From an uncultured Oscillospiraceae bacterium (GTDB lineage Bacteria; Bacillota; Clostridia; Oscillospirales; Oscillospiraceae): 9,440 nucleotides of DNA. The stretch is taken from positions 1-9,440 of the forward strand of contig CAJOFW010000033.1 of assembly GCA_905234005.1 (NCBI GenBank). Reading direction: 5' to 3'. A program made the position numbers and the translations under genes. The notes below the pieces were generated by a model that saw only the letters and a list, made by a program, of their open reading frames with translations, was not told the origin of the DNA and made no database searches. Shown piece after piece: positions 6,313 to 9,440 of the stretch (position 1 is the stretch's first letter; every line of letters begins with the position of its first letter).

Positions 6313-9172
6313 CGAGCTGAAGCGGCTGTACGGCGAGCTGTACGGCGGCGACGAGGCCGCGTTCGCTTACTTCATTGAAATGCTCCGCCGCGCCTACGCC
6401 GACCGCAAGCCTGCGCTGCGGGCGCTCGACGAGAAGCGGCTGGCCGGGCCGGACTGGTATCGCGGTGAAGGACTGCTCGGCATGATGCTGTATGTGGACG
6501 CCTTCGCCGGGAACCTTAACGGCGTGGCCGAAAAGCTCGATTACCTCGAGGAGTGCGGCGTGAACTACCTGCACCTGATGCCGCTTCTGAAGACCGTGAA
6601 AAACCGCAGCGACGGCGGCTACGCCGTGGCCGATTTCCGCACCGTGGAGCCGTCCCTCGGGACGATGGACGATCTCGAGGCGCTGGCGGATACCTGCCGC
6701 GAGCGGGGGATCAGCCTGTGTCTCGACTTTGTGATGAACCACACCAGCGAGGAGCACCCGTGGGCGAAGGCCGCGAGAGCGGGCGACCCCACGGCCCGGA
6801 GCCGCTACTTCTTCTTCGACAACTGGGACATCCCGAACGAGTACGAGAAGACCGTCCCGCAGGTGTTCCCGACAACCGCCCCGGGAAATTTCACCTGGCT
6901 CGACGACTGCCGGAAGGTGGTCATGACGTTTTTCTACCCCTACCAGTGGGATCTCAACTACGCCAACCCGATGGTGCTCAACGACATGACGGAGAACCTG
7001 CTGTACCTCACCAATCGCGGCGTGGACGTCATCCGGCTCGACGCGATCCCGTACATCTGGAAGCAGCTCGGCACGGACTGCCGCAACCTTCCGCAGGTGC
7101 ACACGCTGGCGCGGCTTTTGAACCTCGCCTGTCACATCGTATGCCCCGGCGTGCTGCTGCTCGGCGAGGTGGTGATGGAGCCGCAGAAGCTCGCGCCGTA
7201 TTTCGGCTCGCCCGAGAGGCCGGAGTGCCACATCCTGTACAACGCGACCACCATGTGCACGACCTGGCACACGCTGGCCACCCGGGACGTGCGCCTTCTC
7301 CGGCGGCAGATGGAGCAGGTATGCGCCCTGCCCCGGGCGTACTCGTTCCAGAACTATCTGCGCTGTCACGACGACATCGGCTGGGGGCTTGACTACCCGT
7401 GGCTGTGGGAGCATCTGGGGCAGGGCGAGGTGCCGCACAAGCGCTACTTAAACGACTGGTTTTCCGGCGTATTCCCCGGAAGCTGGGCGCGGGGCGAGCT
7501 GTACAACGACGACCCCCGCCTCGGCGACGCCCGCATGTGCGGCACGACCGCCTCGCTCTGCGGTCTGGAGTCCGCCGCGACCCCGGAGGAGCGGCAGCGG
7601 GCGCTCGACTGCGACGTCATGCTGCACGCCTGGATGCTGACGCAGAGCGGCATCCCGGTCATATACAGCGGCGACGAGCTGGGCCGCCTCAACGACTACA
7701 CCTACCACGACGACCCCGAAAAGCAGGAGGACAGCCGCTATGTGCATCGCGGCCGCTTCCCGTGGGAGGACGCGGAGCGCCGGAACGCCCCGCAGACGCC
7801 GCAGGGGCACATCTTCCGGGCGCTGCGGGAGCTGGAGCAGCTCCGGGCGGCGCATCCGGTGTTCCGGGCCGACGCGGAGACGGACGTATTCGACACCGGC
7901 TCCGATCAGATCCTCGGCTTCCGGCGGCGGTACGGTACGGAGCGGCTGACGGCGCTGTTCAACTTCTCGGAGCACCCGCGCTGGATATTGAACCCCGCCC
8001 GGGGCGACACGGAGCTTCGCTCCGGCGCGGCGTGGGGCGACGAGTGGATCGAGCTGCGCGGCTACGGCTTCGTGTGGCTGTACGGCGTCGAAACGGAAGA
8101 CGGCGCGGAAAACGGCGCGAAGGATGAAACGGAAGACGGCGCGGAGAACTGCGCCGCAGCGGAGACTGAACAAATGGGAGATTCGGATATGCGTGAGCCT
8201 TTTGACGTTGTCGCCCTCGGCGAGCTGCTGATCGACTTTACGGAGAACGGGCAGTCGGAGCAGGCAAACCCCCTGTTCGAGGCAAACCCCGGCGGAGCGC
8301 CCTGCAACGTGCTGGCGATGCTGCAAAAGCTCGGCCATCGCACCGCGTTCATCGGCAAGGTGGGCGACGATCTGTTCGGACGCAGCCTGCGCGATACGGC
8401 GCAGGCCGTCGGCATCGACGTGTCCGGGCTTGTTCTCGACGGCGCGGCGCATACGACGCTTGCGTTCGTGCACACGTTCGAAAACGGCGACCGGGATTTC
8501 TCGTTCTACCGCGACCCCGGCGCGGATATGCTGCTGCGGGAGGATGAGCTGCCCGTGGATATGCTGCGAAACGCCCGCATATTCCACTTCGGCACGCTGT
8601 CGATGACGCACGACGGCGTGCGCGCGGCGACGAAAAAGGCCGTCGCCATCGCGAAGGAGAGCGGGGCGCTGATATCCTTCGACCCGAACCTCCGCCCGCC
8701 GCTGTGGGGCAGCCTCGACGACGCGAAGGCGCAGATCGAGTGGGGCCTCGGACAGTGCGACATCCTCAAAATCGCCGACAACGAGCTCGAATTCATGACC
8801 GGCGAGACCATGACCGGCAAGGCGGATTTTGAGCGCGGCGCGGCGATGCTGCAGGAGCGGTACCCGAACATCAAAATCCTGAACGTCACCGCCGGGGCCG
8901 ACGGCAGCTACAGCTTCTTCGGCGGCAGACACGTATTCGTCCCGTCCTTCCGGCTCGGCGGCACGATCGAGACGACCGGCGCGGGCGATACGTTCTGCGC
9001 GTGCGTGCTGCACTACGCCCTCGACCACGGCGCGGACGATCTCACCGAGGCCCAGCGCCTCGAAATGCTCCGCTTCGCCAACGCCGCCGCCTACCTCGTC
9101 ACGACCAGAAAAGGCGCGATCCGCTCCATGCCCGAGCCGGAGCAGATCGAGGCAATATTGAACGGGGAATGA
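6269..9172 (+). CDS. Amylosucrase-type GH13_4 glucosyltransferase fused to PfkB-family fructokinase
   Basis: A 967-residue two-enzyme fusion. Residues 1-608 match amylosucrases end to end: a short helical N-domain, AGPDWYRGEG, YLHLMPL, SDGGYAV (D115), MNHTSEEHPW (H158), QWDLNYANP, VIRLDAIPYIWKQ (R256, nucleophile D258), GEVVMEP (acid/base E300), RCHDDIGW (H367, D368) and EDSRYVHR (R490). D115 and R490 correspond to the pair closing the sucrose pocket in Neisseria amylosucrase. The enzyme splits sucrose, transferring glucose to an alpha-1,4-glucan (or water) and releasing fructose. An acidic linker (about 608-640) leads to a PfkB sugar kinase (641-967): NPGGAPCN (673-680), DPNLRPPLW, NELEFMTG, and TTGAGDTF with catalytic base D907. 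Next to amylosucrase this is best read as an ATP-dependent fructokinase (ScrK-like). Both domains look complete. Uncertain points are whether the first domain polymerises or mainly hydrolyses, and whether the fusion is made as one chain. Confidence 0.88.
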   Translation: MNTNNMETRLLECHDELKRLYGELYGGDEAAFAYFIEMLRRAYADRKPALRALDEKRLAGPDWYRGEGLLGMMLYVDAFAGNLNGVAEKLDYLEECGVNYLHLMPLLKTVKNRSDGGYAVADFRTVEPSLGTMDDLEALADTCRERGISLCLDFVMNHTSEEHPWAKAARAGDPTARSRYFFFDNWDIPNEYEKTVPQVFPTTAPGNFTWLDDCRKVVMTFFYPYQWDLNYANPMVLNDMTENLLYLTNRGVDVIRLDAIPYIWKQLGTDCRNLPQVHTLARLLNLACHIVCPGVLLLGEVVMEPQKLAPYFGSPERPECHILYNATTMCTTWHTLATRDVRLLRRQMEQVCALPRAYSFQNYLRCHDDIGWGLDYPWLWEHLGQGEVPHKRYLNDWFSGVFPGSWARGELYNDDPRLGDARMCGTTASLCGLESAATPEERQRALDCDVMLHAWMLTQSGIPVIYSGDELGRLNDYTYHDDPEKQEDSRYVHRGRFPWEDAERRNAPQTPQGHIFRALRELEQLRAAHPVFRADAETDVFDTGSDQILGFRRRYGTERLTALFNFSEHPRWILNPARGDTELRSGAAWGDEWIELRGYGFVWLYGVETEDGAENGAKDETEDGAENCAAAETEQMGDSDMREPFDVVALGELLIDFTENGQSEQANPLFEANPGGAPCNVLAMLQKLGHRTAFIGKVGDDLFGRSLRDTAQAVGIDVSGLVLDGAAHTTLAFVHTFENGDRDFSFYRDPGADMLLREDELPVDMLRNARIFHFGTLSMTHDGVRAATKKAVAIAKESGALISFDPNLRPPLWGSLDDAKAQIEWGLGQCDILKIADNELEFMTGETMTGKADFERGAAMLQERYPNIKILNVTAGADGSYSFFGGRHVFVPSFRLGGTIETTGAGDTFCACVLHYALDHGADDLTEAQRLEMLRFANAAAYLVTTRKGAIRSMPEPEQIEAILNGE
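8090..8154 (+). repeat. Tandem 36-nt repeat encoding the acidic interdomain linker
   Basis: A 29-nt sequence starting GAAACGGAAGACGGCGC occurs at 8090-8118 and 8126-8154, offset by 36 nt, with 27 of 29 bases identical. It encodes two 12-residue units, ETEDGAENGAKD and ETEDGAENCAAA, between the amylosucrase and fructokinase domains. The offset is a multiple of three, so the duplication keeps the frame. The composition (Glu, Asp, Ala, Gly) suits a flexible, unstructured linker. Confidence 0.85.
8176..8191 (+). promoter_or_regulatory. Possible internal translation start for a free fructokinase
   Basis: GGGAG at 8176-8180 lies 8 nt before an in-frame ATG at 8189, exactly where the kinase domain begins (MREPFDVVALGE). 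Starting there gives a 327-residue protein ending at 9172, a normal length for a PfkB fructokinase. The cell may therefore make both the fusion and a separate kinase, or the fusion may be a recent joining of two genes. The site is seen in the sequence; its use is inferred. Confidence 0.5.
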
Positions 9173-9227
9173 TTCCGGCAAACGCCCGAAATTTCGCAAA
9201 ATAATGCGTGCATTGCCGTATTGTCTG

Positions 9228-9236
9228 TGATATAAT
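9228..9236 (+). promoter_or_regulatory. Extended -10 promoter (TGATATAAT)
   Basis: TATAAT at 9231-9236 is preceded by TG at 9228-9229, giving a consensus extended -10 element (TGnTATAAT). No good -35 hexamer sits 16-18 bp upstream; TTGCCG at 9213-9218 is only 12 bp away. Extended -10 promoters do not need a strong -35. The expected start of transcription is about 9242-9245, directed rightward. AT-rich sequence in an otherwise GC-rich window adds support. Confidence 0.7.
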
Positions 9237-9239
9237 AGA

Positions 9240-9265
9240 CATACGATTCTGTCATACGATTCTGT
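9240..9265 (+). repeat. Perfect 13-bp tandem duplication at the predicted transcription start
   Basis: CATACGATTCTGT is present twice back to back (9240-9252 and 9253-9265) with no mismatch, starting 4 bp after the -10 hexamer. It spans the expected transcription start and first transcribed bases. It could be a slippage duplication or a pair of binding sites; the sequence alone cannot tell. Confidence 0.8.
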
Positions 9266-9440
9266 AAAGTTCTTTCGGCCTTTCTTCGCAAGCAAAAGCC
9301 GCATTTCGTTGGCGCGCGTCCACTCCACCCTATGGGCGCGCGTACATAAGAAAAGGAGGAATTATCCGTCTGCTCACGGTGCGGCAGTGTGGAGACCTGT
9401 CGTAAAGCGGTGCGTTCCATCGAGGACGCCGCGAGGCGAT
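9243..9440 (+). ncRNA. Candidate structured untranslated RNA or long leader, cut off by window end
   Basis: Downstream of the extended -10 promoter the sequence has no supportable gene but several potential hairpins: 9276-9301 (CGGC-TTT with AAAGCCG, one bulge), 9312-9341 (GCGCGC with GCGCGC), 9382-9402 (CGGCAG with CTGTCG, one G-U) and 9412-9429 (GCGTTC with GGACGC, one G-U). AAAAGGAGGA at 9351-9360 looks like a perfect ribosome binding site, but no ATG, GTG or TTG lies within reach. The only nearby alternatives (CTG 9370, GTG 9379) stop at a TAA at 9403. I do not recognise a known RNA family. It may be an independent small RNA or the leader of a gene beyond 9440. Confidence 0.4.

Noticed and set aside
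6269..8089. Sucrose phosphorylase (GtfA, GH13_18), as expected from other raffinose operons
   Set aside because: The motifs SDGGYAV, QWDLNYANP, DAIPYIWKQLGT and HDDIGW plus about 600-residue length fit GH13_4 amylosucrase; sucrose phosphorylases are about 490 residues and lack this layout.
9213..9218. TTGCCG as a -35 box
   Set aside because: Spacing to TATAAT is only 12 bp, far from the usual 16-18 bp; the extended -10 explains the promoter better.
9091..9420. Minus-strand open frame of 109 codons covering the 3' end of the window
   Set aside because: It runs across the promoter, the tandem repeat and into the fructokinase 3' end, has no recognisable domain, and no ribosome binding site was found before its ATG.
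1..9440. CRISPR arrays, insertion sequences, tRNA or rRNA genes
   Set aside because: No spaced repeat array, transposase, terminal inverted repeats or tRNA/rRNA-like segments were seen; the short repeats present are two-copy and local.

Overview
The window is GC-rich, with tightly packed genes all on the + strand. It has Gram-positive traits: a lipoprotein-anchored ABC solute-binding protein, purine-rich GGAGG-type ribosome binding sites, and CUT1 permeases encoded without their own ATPase. This suggests a high-GC member of the Clostridia (Oscillospirales-like, perhaps a gut commensal). That placement is inferred from gene style; there is no marker gene in the window.

Positions 1-9172 read as one catabolic locus for raffinose-family oligosaccharides (raffinose, stachyose) and the sucrose they release. 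First comes an import module: a RafE/MsmE-like binding lipoprotein (44-1333), a 174-nt gap holding a long stem-loop, and two MalF/MalG-type permeases (1508-2368 and 2368-3231, overlapping by one base). A hairpin with a short T-run (3289-3316) then acts as a likely full or partial terminator. The catabolic module follows: a DUF624/YesL-like membrane protein (3344-4024), a GH36 alpha-galactosidase (4021-6312, ATGA overlap), and a 967-residue protein (6269-9172) that joins a GH13_4 amylosucrase-type enzyme to a PfkB-type fructokinase.

The genes form a logical pathway. The transporter brings in the oligosaccharide and the alpha-galactosidase removes galactose to leave sucrose. The amylosucrase domain splits sucrose, placing glucose on an alpha-1,4-glucan (or on water) and freeing fructose. 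The fused kinase domain phosphorylates that fructose to fructose-6-phosphate. Comparable raf/msm loci in streptococci use a stand-alone sucrose phosphorylase (GtfA) at the sucrose step. The amylosucrase-fructokinase fusion is the most unusual item here. Its two parts meet at an acidic linker built from a duplicated 36-nt unit, and a good internal ribosome binding site lies just before the kinase.

The last 268 bases (9173-9440) hold no gene I can support. They contain a consensus extended -10 promoter (TGATATAAT), a perfect 13-bp tandem duplication at the expected transcription start, several hairpins, and a strong AGGAGG motif with no usable start codon after it. This is best read as the 5' part of a structured untranslated RNA or a long leader that continues past the window. 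The ABC ATPase, any transcriptional regulator and the promoter of the first gene are not in the window.
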